Shown: one piece after another, positions 45,843 through 54,766 of the stretch
Numbering within the stretch: position 1 is the first letter of the stretch
How the letters are laid out: each line of letters opens with the position of its first letter
Source of the DNA: an uncultured Chloroflexota bacterium
GTDB taxonomy: Bacteria; Chloroflexota; Dehalococcoidia; Lucifugimonadales; UBA1127
Length of the DNA: 64,000 bases
Assembly: GCA_913045315.1 (NCBI GenBank)
Contig: CAJWQJ010000008.1
Coordinates: forward strand, 1 to 64,000
Reading direction: 5' to 3'
Notes under the pieces: model-generated
What the model was told of the DNA's origin: nothing
Database searches by the model: none
The model's input: only the letters and a program-made list of their open reading frames with translations
Position numbers and translations under genes: made by a program

Positions 45843-48146
45843 TTGACAACCATATCAGATAATCAATCCAAACGAGGACAAGAACACTATCGACTAGTAG
45901 GTGGAAGACCTATCCGACACGATGGTGTTGATAAAGTAACGGGTAGGGCAAAATATGCTGCAGATATAAAAATGGCAGGTGTAGTGCATGCTAAGCTTCT
46001 AAGGAGCCCTCATGCTCATGCAATTATTAAAAACATCGACACCAGTAAAGCTCTTAAACTCGATGGCGTATTAGCTATAGTTACAGGACATGACATGCCT
46101 TTCGTTGCAGACCGAATGACCGATTTAGGCGAAGAAATGGGAAACTTACGATTGATTTCGGAAAATTGTCTTGCTCATGACAAAGTTTTATATCAAGGTC
46201 ACGCGATAGCTGCAGTTGCAGCAAATGACATAAATATTGCCGAACAAGCGCTTAATCTAATTGAAGTTGATTATGAAGTTTTACAACCTGTTTTAAATGT
46301 CAAAGATGCGATGGCTGAGAATGCTCCTTTACTTTTTGAAAACCGACTTAAAACTCAAGTCAGACTTAATTCAATATTAGACGAAAATGCTCCGGAAAAA
46401 TTCAGCAATATTGCTTCTCACATTAATCTAGAAAGAGGTGATATAGAAGAAGGCTTCAAAAACTCTGACATAGTGGTAGAACGAGAATACAATACTAAGA
46501 TGGTCCATCAAGGATATATTGAACCACAAAGCTCTACTGCTTTCTGGTCACGAGATGATTACGTTACATTATGGACAAGCACCCAAGCTCCATTTGGAGT
46601 ACGAGCAACAACTTCAGAATTATTAAATATACCTGAATCAAATGTTAAAGTTGTCCCAATGGAAATTGGTGGAGGATTCGGGGGGAAAATTGGCACATAC
46701 TTAGATCCTGTTGCCGCATTACTTTCAAAGAAAGTTGGACATCCAGTTAAACTTTCTATGGGACGAAAAGACGTCTTTGAGGCAACGGGCCCAACTTCCG
46801 GAAGTCATATGCGAGCTAAAATTGGTGCTACAAAAGATGGAAAAATAAAAGCAGTTCAAATGTTTGTTGCTTTTGAAGCTGGAGCATATCCAGGTGCACC
46901 AGTTGCTGGTGGAACTAATTGCGTTCTTGGCCCTTATAAAGTTGAGAACTTCAAAATCGATGGGTACGATGTAGTTGTAAATAAACCCAAAACATCAGCA
47001 TATCGAGCTCCTGGAGCACCTATTACAGCATTCGCTCTTGAACCAGTAATAGATGAAATTGCTAAGAAACTCGATATGGACCCAATGGAATTTCGGCTCA
47101 AAAACGCCACTGAAGAGGGTGATAGGAATGTAAATGGTGTAGCTTATCAAAAGATTGGCTGCATCGAAGTGGAAGAAGCCATACTAGCTAGTGAACATTA
47201 TAATTCACCCCTCGAAGGTCCTAACCGTGGAAGAGGTGTAGCAATGGGATATTGGGGTAATGCAGGCCTTCAATCTTCAGCTACAATAGTAGTAAATACA
47301 AACGGAACTATTAATCTAATAACTGGATCAGTTGACATAGGAGGAACAAGAGTTTCAGTCGCAATGCAAGCTGCTGAAATACTTGGCATTGAAACTGAAG
47401 ATGTTACTCCTACTGTAGGTGATACTGACTCAATTGGCTGGACGGGACTTACCGCTGGAAGTAGAACTGCTATGTCAACAGGACTAGCTGCTATAAATGC
47501 TGCCCATAAAATTATAGATGAAATGAAAACACGAGCTGCAATTCTTTGGGAAACACAACCTGAAGATGTAGATTTCTCTGCTGGGAAATTCATATCAACT
47601 AAGAACACAGAAGACAAACTCACTTTTAAAGAACTTGCTGGAAAGATCATGACCACAGGTGGCCCAATTAGCGCATCTGCCTCCTCAAACCCATCCCATG
47701 TGGGAGTATCGTTTGCCGGACACATAGCAGATGTAGAAGTTGACCCAGATACTGGAAAAGTCACCCTGTTACGATATACAGCAGTACAAGATGTTGGACA
47801 AGCAGCTCATCTCAGCTATGTTGAGGGACAGATGCAAGGAGGAGCAGCTCAAGGAATTGGATGGGCATTAAACGAAGAGTATTTTTATAATGACCAAGGA
47901 ACTATGGCTAATTCAACTTTCCTTGATTACCGAATGCCAATTGCTCTCGACCTTCCAATGATAGAAACTATAGTCGTTGAAGTACCTAGCCCAGGTCATC
48001 CATTCGGGATTAGAGGCGTTGGTGAAGTTCCAATCGTGCCACCAATGGCTACCATCGCTAATGCAATTGCAGATGCCGTCGGTGTGAGAATGACTGAATT
48101 GCCAATGAACCCTGGAGCAATCCTTGATGGGTTAAATAACAAATAA
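45843..48146 (+). CDS. Xanthine dehydrogenase-family molybdopterin-binding subunit
   Basis: 767-aa large subunit of a molybdenum hydroxylase, TTG start with AGGGGG upstream. Small N-terminal hammerhead domain (GKAKYAADI-like GRAKYAADIKM), then Moco-binding segments: EIGGGFGGKIG, SAYRAPGAP, GSVDIGG, GGAAQGIGWAL, and RGVGEVPIVPP with the catalytic Glu. The SAYRAPGAP loop is unlike the AYRCSFR or AYRGAGR loops of CO dehydrogenases, so a purine, aldehyde or aromatic N-heterocycle hydroxylase is likely. FAD and 2Fe-2S subunits are not adjacent; a flavin reductase-like gene follows. Confidence 0.9.
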   Translation: MTTISDNQSKRGQEHYRLVGGRPIRHDGVDKVTGRAKYAADIKMAGVVHAKLLRSPHAHAIIKNIDTSKALKLDGVLAIVTGHDMPFVADRMTDLGEEMGNLRLISENCLAHDKVLYQGHAIAAVAANDINIAEQALNLIEVDYEVLQPVLNVKDAMAENAPLLFENRLKTQVRLNSILDENAPEKFSNIASHINLERGDIEEGFKNSDIVVEREYNTKMVHQGYIEPQSSTAFWSRDDYVTLWTSTQAPFGVRATTSELLNIPESNVKVVPMEIGGGFGGKIGTYLDPVAALLSKKVGHPVKLSMGRKDVFEATGPTSGSHMRAKIGATKDGKIKAVQMFVAFEAGAYPGAPVAGGTNCVLGPYKVENFKIDGYDVVVNKPKTSAYRAPGAPITAFALEPVIDEIAKKLDMDPMEFRLKNATEEGDRNVNGVAYQKIGCIEVEEAILASEHYNSPLEGPNRGRGVAMGYWGNAGLQSSATIVVNTNGTINLITGSVDIGGTRVSVAMQAAEILGIETEDVTPTVGDTDSIGWTGLTAGSRTAMSTGLAAINAAHKIIDEMKTRAAILWETQPEDVDFSAGKFISTKNTEDKLTFKELAGKIMTTGGPISASASSNPSHVGVSFAGHIADVEVDPDTGKVTLLRYTAVQDVGQAAHLSYVEGQMQGGAAQGIGWALNEEYFYNDQGTMANSTFLDYRMPIALDLPMIETIVVEVPSPGHPFGIRGVGEVPIVPPMATIANAIADAVGVRMTELPMNPGAILDGLNNK

Positions 48147-48153
48147 ATTATAT

Positions 48154-48194
48154 CAAACTGAATAAGCTGCTCGAAATGTAGCTTGTTCAGTTTG
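48154..48194. repeat. 15-bp hairpin between molybdenum hydroxylase and reductase genes
   Basis: CAAACTGAATAAGCT (48154-48168) pairs with AGCTTGTTCAGTTTG (48180-48194), with one G-U wobble in RNA and an 11-nt loop. The stem ends 2 nt before the ATG at 48197. There is no T tract after it, so it is not a classical terminator; it could attenuate, stabilise the upstream mRNA end, or hide the start at 48197. Confidence 0.8.
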
Positions 48195-48196
48195 AA

Positions 48197-48916
48197 ATGA
48201 AAGTTGCAACAATGTCAGTTCTTGCAAAAATCACACGAATTCAGCAAGAAACCTCTCTTATTCGTTCCTTCAGGCTGGAATTAGAAGATAGTAGATTCTC
48301 TTTTCTGCCAGGTCAGTGGGTTGATTTCTACAAAGACATTGAAGGAGAACTTCGAGTGGCTGGCTATTCAATCATTTCACTTCCTTCCCAAAAAGGATTT
48401 ATCGATTTGGCTGTGAAGAAAATTGGAACAAATCCTGTTACAAAATATTTACATGATGGTGTAAAACTTGGTGATACAGTTTACGTCGATGGTGGATATG
48501 GAGATTTCTTTTTCACAAAGGATATGGGAACTTCAGTAGTTTTAATCAGTGGTGGAATAGGTGTAACCCCCTTACTTGGGATATTACGATACATTCAGGA
48601 TGAAGCACCAGAAGTACAAGCAACTATGCTTTATAGTGCTAAATCACAAGAAGAATTTCTGTTTCATAATGAATTCTTAGAAATCGAAAATAAAAACGAA
48701 AATATAAATTGCATATTTACCATAACTCAATCCGATAATTTAAAAAAATGGAATGGTAGTATAGGCAGAATTGATATGGATTTAATTAATAGAACTAACC
48801 TCAAGCCAGAAACAATCTTCTACATTTGTGGTCCTCCTGCCATGGTTGAGGACTTACACAAACTTTTACTCTCAAATAAAATCCCCAGTGATCGTATTTA
48901 TACTGAAACGTGGTAA
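48197..48916 (+). CDS. FAD/NAD(P)-binding oxidoreductase (ferredoxin-NADP reductase fold)
   Basis: 239 aa; a second ATG at 48212 is possible. FAD site R-x-x-Y-S as RVAGYSIISLP, GTNPVTKYLHDG, phosphate loop LISGGIGVTPLLGIL, and the nicotinamide-end motif YICGPPAMVE. There is no 2Fe-2S domain. It could hand electrons between NAD(P)H and the molybdenum hydroxylase or LLM enzymes nearby; this is context inference. It precedes the membrane protein gene by 3 bp. Confidence 0.87.
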   Translation: MKVATMSVLAKITRIQQETSLIRSFRLELEDSRFSFLPGQWVDFYKDIEGELRVAGYSIISLPSQKGFIDLAVKKIGTNPVTKYLHDGVKLGDTVYVDGGYGDFFFTKDMGTSVVLISGGIGVTPLLGILRYIQDEAPEVQATMLYSAKSQEEFLFHNEFLEIENKNENINCIFTITQSDNLKKWNGSIGRIDMDLINRTNLKPETIFYICGPPAMVEDLHKLLLSNKIPSDRIYTETW

Positions 48917-48919
48917 TAA

Positions 48920-49453
48920 ATGCTATTACTCAACATGATAAATGCTGCCAGATTAAACAAAAACTATTATCAAAAAATAGCTTTGGATATCGAATCTACT
49001 ACTAAGGCATTTATGATAGTCATTCTAATGTCAATTGCTGCAAGCATGGGAATATTTAGGCCTACTACATTATCTGAACTTTTTGGATCAATCATTATTA
49101 CCATACTTTTATGGATGCTATGGGTATTTATAGTATACAATTTAAGCAATTTATTTCTACGAAAAGCCGAGCAGGTTAGAAGTTGGGGTTCATTATTTCG
49201 AACCCTTGGAGTAGCTCAATCTCCCGGAGCATTGCATATGATAGGAGCTTTCATTTCTCCCGAACTAATTGCTATTGGTGACTCTATAAGTTATTTCCTC
49301 GTATGGATTATAATAGGTTGGCAGATTTCATGTTCTTTGTATGGTATTTATTCACTTATTGAAGAAAGTTACTCAATCAAAACCGCTGCAGGAATTACAT
49401 TCGGTAGTTATATCCCTTTCGTAGCAATAATTCTATTATTAACAAGAATATAA
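48920..49453 (+). CDS. Yip1-like membrane protein
   Basis: 177 aa with five hydrophobic spans and the YIP1-type pattern LWVFIVYNLSNLF, RSWGSLFRTLGVAQSPGAL, WIIIGWQISCSLYGI. Cytoplasmic N-terminus about 35 residues long. Function unknown in bacteria. The start lies 3 nt after the reductase stop, so coupled expression is likely. Its stop codon lies inside the large palindrome that ends the transcription unit. Confidence 0.7.
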   Translation: MLLLNMINAARLNKNYYQKIALDIESTTKAFMIVILMSIAASMGIFRPTTLSELFGSIIITILLWMLWVFIVYNLSNLFLRKAEQVRSWGSLFRTLGVAQSPGALHMIGAFISPELIAIGDSISYFLVWIIIGWQISCSLYGIYSLIEESYSIKTAAGITFGSYIPFVAIILLLTRI

Positions 49454-49492
49454 AAAAGAGTGCGTTTTATAAAACGCACTCTTTTTTATATT
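49447..49492. terminator. Bidirectional terminator, 46-bp perfect palindrome
   Basis: The sequence 49447-49492 is its own reverse complement with core GAGTGCGTTTTATAAAACGC and A6/T6 flanks, so both strands read a GC hairpin followed by a U tract. It lies between convergent genes (stop of the Yip1-like gene, and the CoA-transferase ending at 49505) and ends both. Confidence 0.95.
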
Positions 49493-49504
49493 TATTTCAG
49501 GCAA

Positions 49505-50689
49505 CTATCTAACTATGCCACCATCCCTTAATGCAGACGCTTGATCAGAAGAATAACCTAATTCTTCAAGTATTGTGTCAGTATGTTCCCCAGTTATAGG
49601 ACCAAGACTTCGAACTGTAGCTGGGGTATCGGAGAATTTAGGACCAAAGCCTACGTGTTTTACTGTTTCACCATCAACTTCTCCAACTGTCATGATCAAA
49701 TTTCTAGCTTGAACATGATCATCATTTTCCATGTCGTCTATATCAAGGATTCTTGCAACAGCAATATCTCCAGCATTTTGAAGATAATCTACCCATTCAT
49801 CTCGAGTTTTTGTTTTGAAATCTGCAGTAAATGCAGCAAATTGTTCTGGGTGTTTAGACTTATCATGTTGAAAAGGAATGAAGTCATCATGCCCCAAAGC
49901 CTTACAAAGCGGTTCCCAAAAATGTGCTTCCATACAACCTAGACTCAAATATTTACCATCACTACACTGATATGCTCCATAATACGGTACAGCACCTGCA
50001 GTAGCTGTAGTGCCTCGTCTTCCTACTTCACCTGAAGCAAGATAGGAACTAATCATTGATGATATAAGGTATGTAGATCCATCAGACATAGCAATATCAA
50101 CATTCTGCCCCTTGCCAGTTCTCTCTCTGGAGAATAAGGCGCCTAAGATAGCCATTGCAGCATGAAGACCACCACCAGCGAAGTCAGCAACGATATTCTG
50201 TGGTGGTATTGGTGGACCACCATCATTCCCAATCAAAGATAATGCCCCACCCACAGATATATAATTGATATCATGACCTGGCACCAATCTTAAAGGTCCA
50301 GTTTGTCCAAATCCCGAAATTGAACAATAAATTAATCTCGGATTAATTGCACTTAATGTTTTATAATCTGCATTTAGACGATCTACTACACCTGGACGAT
50401 ATCCTTCTACTAGAACATCCGCATCCTTAACAAGCTTATGTAGAATCTCTTGACCTTGAGCATCACGGAGATTAACAGCCATACTTCTCTTATTTCTATT
50501 TAATGCATTGAATGCAGCTGCTCTCTTAGCTTGTTTCTTTTGCTCCGAAGTTTGAGGTCCTCCATCTGCAGGAGGTTGCTCAACTCGAAGCACTTCTGCT
50601 CCTAGATCACCTAATATCATTGTGCAAAATGGACCAGGAGCCATTCTTGTTAAGTCAATAACCTTTATACCTTCTAAAATCGATGTCAA
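49505..50689 (-). CDS. CaiB/BaiF class III CoA-transferase
   Basis: 394 aa from TTG 50689 with AGGAGGGG upstream. Family motifs: IKVIDLTRMAPGPFCTMILGDLGAEVLRVE, NRNKRSMAVNLRD, YCSISGFGQTGP, GHDINYI, GKGQNVDIAMSDG (position of the family's catalytic acid). The GHD and P.N..ADFAGGG features resemble alpha-methylacyl-CoA racemases, an alternative reaction. Substrate unknown. Expressed on its own strand, with its 3' end at the palindromic terminator. Confidence 0.9.
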   Translation of the reverse strand: MTSILEGIKVIDLTRMAPGPFCTMILGDLGAEVLRVEQPPADGGPQTSEQKKQAKRAAAFNALNRNKRSMAVNLRDAQGQEILHKLVKDADVLVEGYRPGVVDRLNADYKTLSAINPRLIYCSISGFGQTGPLRLVPGHDINYISVGGALSLIGNDGGPPIPPQNIVADFAGGGLHAAMAILGALFSRERTGKGQNVDIAMSDGSTYLISSMISSYLASGEVGRRGTTATAGAVPYYGAYQCSDGKYLSLGCMEAHFWEPLCKALGHDDFIPFQHDKSKHPEQFAAFTADFKTKTRDEWVDYLQNAGDIAVARILDIDDMENDDHVQARNLIMTVGEVDGETVKHVGFGPKFSDTPATVRSLGPITGEHTDTILEELGYSSDQASALRDGGIVR

Positions 50690-50791
50690 TTTTCCCCTCC
50701 TAATTTACTGATTCTTAAATCAAACATACTCAGGAGTGGTATTCTATCCTCGAAATGATTAAAACAAAAGGTTATTAAACAAATAATTAAT

Positions 50792-51256
50792 TTAATGTTT
50801 ATAAATTTGCTTTTCTATCTCATAAATCAATCTAGAAATATTACTATTATCAATTTTATTTAAAGGAAAATTGTATTCTTTGGAGTTGAATAAATTCACA
50901 GTAAAAATTTTTAAATAAGGAATTCTTGTAAACCACCAAATTATGATTCCAGAAATGCTTGTTAATAACGCAATAATCATAAATACTTTTTCGGGATTTG
51001 TTACTATCGATAATAAACAAACCAAAACTGAAAGGATTAATAAGCTATTTTTGGTGATATGCTTTCGTTCTACGAATTCTACATCTTCATAACGTACATA
51101 ATCATCTACATGGTTATGTACAGAAATAACGTCTTTAATGATCAATTCATCGTTTGATCTATGCACTATTCTTTTATCAGTCAAAATGATATTACCCACT
51201 GAAAAAACTACTATTTCTTCAGGAAAAATATCATTAGAATAGCTGTATTTATCCAA
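50792..51256 (-). CDS. Two-span membrane protein with PH-like sequence, unknown function
   Basis: 154 aa from a TTG at 51256 with AAGGG 5 nt upstream. The N-terminal part (ILTDKRIVHRSNDELIIKDV, YEDVEFVERKH) resembles bacterial PH-like domains; two hydrophobic spans follow (LLILSVLVCLLSIV and MIIALLTSISGIIIWW), then a polar C-terminus. Not recognised beyond this. It is divergent from the F420 reductase gene across an intergenic region with a 17-bp inverted repeat. Confidence 0.6.
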   Translation of the reverse strand: MDKYSYSNDIFPEEIVVFSVGNIILTDKRIVHRSNDELIIKDVISVHNHVDDYVRYEDVEFVERKHITKNSLLILSVLVCLLSIVTNPEKVFMIIALLTSISGIIIWWFTRIPYLKIFTVNLFNSKEYNFPLNKIDNSNISRLIYEIEKQIYKH

Positions 51257-51309
51257 TTTAACCCTTAAATTAATAAATATATTTACATTAACAATAACGT
51301 TTTTCTAAG

Positions 51310-51351
51310 CACAGATACTATAAAAATGATAACCTTTTTATAGTATCTGTG
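51310..51351. promoter_or_regulatory. 17-bp perfect inverted repeat in divergent intergenic region
   Basis: CACAGATACTATAAAAA (51310-51326) and its exact complement TTTTTATAGTATCTGTG (51335-51351) flank an 8-nt loop. On each strand the inner part ends in TTTTT, as a terminator would, but both flanking genes start here, 54 bp and 35 bp away. Each arm also contains TATAGT, a possible -10. It may be an operator or attenuator for both. Confidence 0.8.
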
Positions 51352-51385
51352 TCATTATCGATATTGAAATAAAAAAGGAAGTCAA

Positions 51386-52039
51386 ATGAGCATAATAGGT
51401 TTTATAGGTGGAACTGGTCCAGAAGGCAAAGGTTTAGGACTCCGAATGGCAATGGCCGGACATGAAGTAATAATAGGTTCACGAGATAGTCTAAGAGCAA
51501 CGAATGCTGCTAATGACATTAAAGAACTCACAAATACAAAACTCATTATAAAAGGTGCTGACAATAAACAAACTGCCACCGAAAGTGAAATAGTTTTTAT
51601 TACTGTCCCCTATGAAGGCCATCAAAACACACTGATCGATCTTAAATCAGAGCTATCTGGAAAAATTGTGGTTGATACTGTTGTGCCACTTAAAGTTAGC
51701 AAAGGGAATTTTGAGTCTATTGAAGTGCCTTCCGGATCCGCTGCAGAAGAAGCGTTTATAAATTTGCCTAATTCACACGTAATCGGTGCTTTCCACAACG
51801 TTAGTGCGGTTGAATTACTTAAACCAACCACTTCAGTTGATTGTGACGTAATCATTACGGGAAATAATTCCGAATCAAAAAATATCATAATGCAACTCGC
51901 GGAAGGAATAAATGGAATTCGAGCAGTTGATGGAGGAAGAATCGAAAACACAAAACAAATTGAGGATTTAACTATTCTTCTTTTAAATATAAATAAAATT
52001 TATAAAAAGCACTCAATGATCAAAATTGTAGGATTATAA
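51386..52039 (+). CDS. npdG: F420H2:NADP+ oxidoreductase
   Basis: 217 aa. Transfers hydride between NADPH and coenzyme F420. The Rossmann start IIGFIGGTGPEGKGLGLRMAMAGHEVIIGSRD shows the NADP-binding TGxxGxG and the basic patch SR. Also VFITVPYEGHQNTL, DTVVPLKV and SHVIGAFHNVSA. It indicates that F420 is made and used here, fitting the LLM enzymes. AAAAAAGGAAGT serves as SD. The 3' end overlaps the Rieske gene's end by 6 bp on the opposite strand. Confidence 0.93.
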   Translation: MSIIGFIGGTGPEGKGLGLRMAMAGHEVIIGSRDSLRATNAANDIKELTNTKLIIKGADNKQTATESEIVFITVPYEGHQNTLIDLKSELSGKIVVDTVVPLKVSKGNFESIEVPSGSAAEEAFINLPNSHVIGAFHNVSAVELLKPTTSVDCDVIITGNNSESKNIIMQLAEGINGIRAVDGGRIENTKQIEDLTILLLNINKIYKKHSMIKIVGL

Positions 52040-52357
52040 TTCTTCTCTATGCAGATAAACGTCATTACCATCTAATGTTACATGATATGAATCAACATCT
52101 TCGGTAGAAGGCCCTTGAAGACATTTACCATCTTGAAGGTTAAACCTGCTTCCGTGCCATGGGCATTCAACTTCACAACCTTCAAGCAAAATTCCATCTT
52201 CAAACATTGGCAGATCTGCATGGGGACAATTATCAGAAATTGCAAAGATCTCTCCATTTATATTAGCGACCAAAACTCTTTCATCTAATACATCTACAGC
52301 TTGTATAGTTCCACCTTCAAAGTCAGATACTATTCCAATTTTTATTAATTCGGCCAA
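52034..52357 (-). CDS. Rieske 2Fe-2S ferredoxin
   Basis: 107 aa from TTG 52357 with GGAG 6 nt upstream. Cluster ligands are in DNCPHADLP (CxH) and EVECPWHGSRF (CPWHG). It is the single-domain, soluble type used as an electron carrier to oxygenases or nitrite-reductase-like systems. An oxygenase partner is not adjacent. It follows the CcdA gene by 19 bp on the same strand. Confidence 0.92.
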   Translation of the reverse strand: MAELIKIGIVSDFEGGTIQAVDVLDERVLVANINGEIFAISDNCPHADLPMFEDGILLEGCEVECPWHGSRFNLQDGKCLQGPSTEDVDSYHVTLDGNDVYLHREEL

Positions 52358-52376
52358 TTAAAGCTCCTCATACCAA

Positions 52377-53075
52377 TTAACGAAAAAGAATTTCTTTCCC
52401 TCCAGTACCTAAAGTCCAATAGTATATTATGTATAGCCCCGCACCTAATAAAAGAATTTTTCCAGCACTATTTACATACGGCAACACTATTCTAACAAAT
52501 TCCTGAGCAGTTTTTCTAGATAGAATTGATATTATTGTTATGAAAATAAGTGCTAATCCCATTCCAAACGAATAGGAAATAAACATTCCTAACCCTTCTA
52601 TCATTCCTATATTTGCCATTACACTTACTACAACAACAAGAAAAATAGGAAGTGCACAACTTAGTGATACAATTGCATAGGCAATTCCAAATAAAAATAC
52701 TCCGACTAAATTATTGCCACGATCTAGTCCAATACGGCTAGCCATCACAATACCTAATGATTGACCAGAAATTATTAACCACAATGATAGAAAAACAATT
52801 ATAATTCCTGTAATTAACCCAGCAATTGGGATGTAATTTATGATTAATCTACCACCTGAAACAATTATTATTCCTACACTGCCAAATATGGTTATAAATC
52901 CCAAAGTGCTTACCGATCCATTAATTATTCCTTTTGTTATTGCCCAATAAAAAGGGATTTGTGCATTTGAACCTATCAACTGATATCCTATATACGCAGG
53001 AAGCATTGCTGCACCACAAGGATTTACAAGTGCAAGCATCCCGGCAGAAATAGCATATATAACTGGTAAATCCAA
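52377..53075 (-). CDS. CcdA/DsbD-type thiol-transfer membrane protein
   Basis: 232 aa, six spans, TTG start at 53075 with GAGGGGG upstream. Conserved ALVNPCGAAMLPAYIGY and a second Cys in SLSCALPIF give the membrane Cys pair of CcdA, which passes reductant outward for cytochrome c maturation or thiol proteins. No cytochrome biogenesis genes are adjacent; the thioredoxin-like partner must be elsewhere. Confidence 0.87.
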   Translation of the reverse strand: MDLPVIYAISAGMLALVNPCGAAMLPAYIGYQLIGSNAQIPFYWAITKGIINGSVSTLGFITIFGSVGIIIVSGGRLIINYIPIAGLITGIIIVFLSLWLIISGQSLGIVMASRIGLDRGNNLVGVFLFGIAYAIVSLSCALPIFLVVVVSVMANIGMIEGLGMFISYSFGMGLALIFITIISILSRKTAQEFVRIVLPYVNSAGKILLLGAGLYIIYYWTLGTGGKEILFR

Positions 53076-53154
53076 ATAAATTACCCCCTCAAAAAACTAA
53101 ATTAATCTTAACATTAATCATACAAATCTCTAAACAATTCAAATTAAAATTAGA

Positions 53155-53184
53155 TTGACTATTCTCCATAATAAACGTTAGAAT
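53155..53184 (+). promoter_or_regulatory. Promoter placing GuaB3 gene as leaderless
   Basis: TTGACT (53155-53160), 18-bp spacer, TAGAAT (53179-53184). Only CACT plus one base separate the -10 from the ATG at 53190, which falls at the expected transcription start. No SD is present. The mRNA probably begins at or next to the start codon. Confidence 0.75.
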
Positions 53185-53189
53185 ACACT

Positions 53190-54332
53190 ATGGAAGCAAG
53201 GTCATTTAAACAAATTCAACGAGCTTACGGATTTGATGAAGTTGCTATTGCCCCTGGTCCAATAACTCTGAACCCAGAATTCTCTGACACCTCTCTTACC
53301 TTAGGAGAACATCACTTCGAAATTCCATTAATTGCTTCAGCTATGGACGCTGTTGTTTCCCCTGGGTTTTCTGGTCATATGTCAAATGCTGGTGGATTTG
53401 GAGTTCTTAACCTTGAAGGGATCTGGACAAGATATCAAAACGCAGAAGACATCCTGCAGGAAATAAGCACTACACCATTAGATCAAATTACAACTTTATT
53501 CCAAAGACTTTATAGCGAACCAATCAAGGATGCTTTAATCGAACAACGTATAAATGAAATAAAATCAACTGGAGCTGTAGCAGCAGTTTCAATGACACCA
53601 CAGCGCACAAAACATTTTTCCAAAATTGCCGTCGAATCTGGTGTTGATATTCTGGTTGTTCAAGCTACAGTAACTACTGCACGGCATACCTCAAAAAGTG
53701 AACGAGGATTAATACTCTCCGATCTTGTAAAAGAAATAGATATTCCTATTGTTGTTGGTAATTGTGCTACGTATGATGTAGCTATGGAACTATTGGAAGA
53801 AGGTATTCACGGATTATTAATAGGCATAGGACCTGGAGCAGCATGTACGACTAGAGAAGTTGTTGGAGTTGGAATACCTCAAATAACTGCAACAATTGAA
53901 TGTGCGGCTGCCAGAGAAGATTATTATAATCGTACTGGAAGATATGTGCCAATCATTACAGATGGTGGCATTCGCACCGGTGGAGAATTATGTAAAGCAT
54001 TGGTTGCAGGAGCTGATGGTGCAATGCTTGGCACTCCGTTTGCTCAAGCTGTCGAAGCACCAGGTTTGGGGTACAACTGGGGTATGGCTACTCCTGATCC
54101 TGCTTTACCTCGAGGAACAAGGATTAACGTAGGTACTAGAGGCTCTTTAAAAGAAATACTTTTCGGACCTTCACTTTTGACAGATGGAACAATGAACTTT
54201 ATTGGAGCCCTTAAAGCATGTATGGGAATGGTAGGAGCTGCAAATATAAGAGAATTGCAGCAAGCAAGTCTAATTTATGCACCTGACATCAAAGCTGAAG
54301 GTAAATCTTTCCAAGCTGCACAAAAAAGTTAA
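53190..54332 (+). CDS. guaB3: GuaB3-type IMP dehydrogenase family protein
   Basis: 380-aa TIM barrel without the CBS pair of ordinary GuaB. ASAMDAVVSPGFSGHMSNAGGFGVL, VVGNCATYDVA, catalytic loop GIGPGAACTTREVVGVG with the Cys, ITDGGIRTGGELCKALVAGADGAMLGTPFA, and GTRGSLKEILFGPS. This form is known from Actinobacteria and Cyanobacteria and is labelled GuaB3; the activity may be GMP reductase or another. It is first in a unit with NfeD and SPFH genes on the same strand. Confidence 0.88.
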   Translation: MEARSFKQIQRAYGFDEVAIAPGPITLNPEFSDTSLTLGEHHFEIPLIASAMDAVVSPGFSGHMSNAGGFGVLNLEGIWTRYQNAEDILQEISTTPLDQITTLFQRLYSEPIKDALIEQRINEIKSTGAVAAVSMTPQRTKHFSKIAVESGVDILVVQATVTTARHTSKSERGLILSDLVKEIDIPIVVGNCATYDVAMELLEEGIHGLLIGIGPGAACTTREVVGVGIPQITATIECAAAREDYYNRTGRYVPIITDGGIRTGGELCKALVAGADGAMLGTPFAQAVEAPGLGYNWGMATPDPALPRGTRINVGTRGSLKEILFGPSLLTDGTMNFIGALKACMGMVGAANIRELQQASLIYAPDIKAEGKSFQAAQKS

Positions 54333-54363
54333 TCTTCAACTACTCTAATTATGAGCACACCTT

Positions 54364-54744
54364 ATGGATAATTCCTCAAATATATTAATAATTCAAACAG
54401 GACTTATATTTTTAATTATTTTAGTTGCAATTCTTTTGATAATATTAATATGGGTAATTGTTGAATTAAAAAAAGCAATTCGAAAAGGGAACTTGAGAAG
54501 GATTCAATTATCTAGTGGAAATGCAATTGATCTTCAATCAGAAAGAATGTTTACTGTTACTGATGACATTATCGGTGAAACAGGTCAGGCAGTAACTGAT
54601 TTAACCCCTCAAGGAGTAGTGTATATACATAATGAATACTGGAGAGCTACTTCTGTAAGTGTTCAGCCTATTCAAAAAAACTCAAAGGTTGTTGTTCTTG
54701 AGATGAACGGCTCAGATTTAACTGTAACATCAACAGAAAATTAA
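54364..54744 (+). CDS. NfeD-like membrane protein
   Basis: 126 aa; one or two spans at the N-terminus (LIFLIILVAILLIILIWVIV) and a C-terminal OB-fold NfeD domain (IGETGQAVTDLTPQGVVYIHNEYWRATS, followed by V.P.QKNSKVVV). NfeD proteins pair with SPFH/slipin proteins and often lie in one operon, as here (22 bp to the SPFH start). No SD is evident upstream of the ATG. Confidence 0.82.
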   Translation: MDNSSNILIIQTGLIFLIILVAILLIILIWVIVELKKAIRKGNLRRIQLSSGNAIDLQSERMFTVTDDIIGETGQAVTDLTPQGVVYIHNEYWRATSVSVQPIQKNSKVVVLEMNGSDLTVTSTEN

Positions 54745-54766
54745 TAGACTTTTATTGGAGGGAAAT

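Noticed and set aside
45843..48146. CO dehydrogenase large subunit
   Set aside because: The active-site loop SAYRAPGAP lacks the AYRCSFR or AYRGAGR sequences of form I and II enzymes.
51310..51351. Ordinary transcription terminator
   Set aside because: Both flanking genes begin here and transcribe away from it, so there is nothing to terminate.
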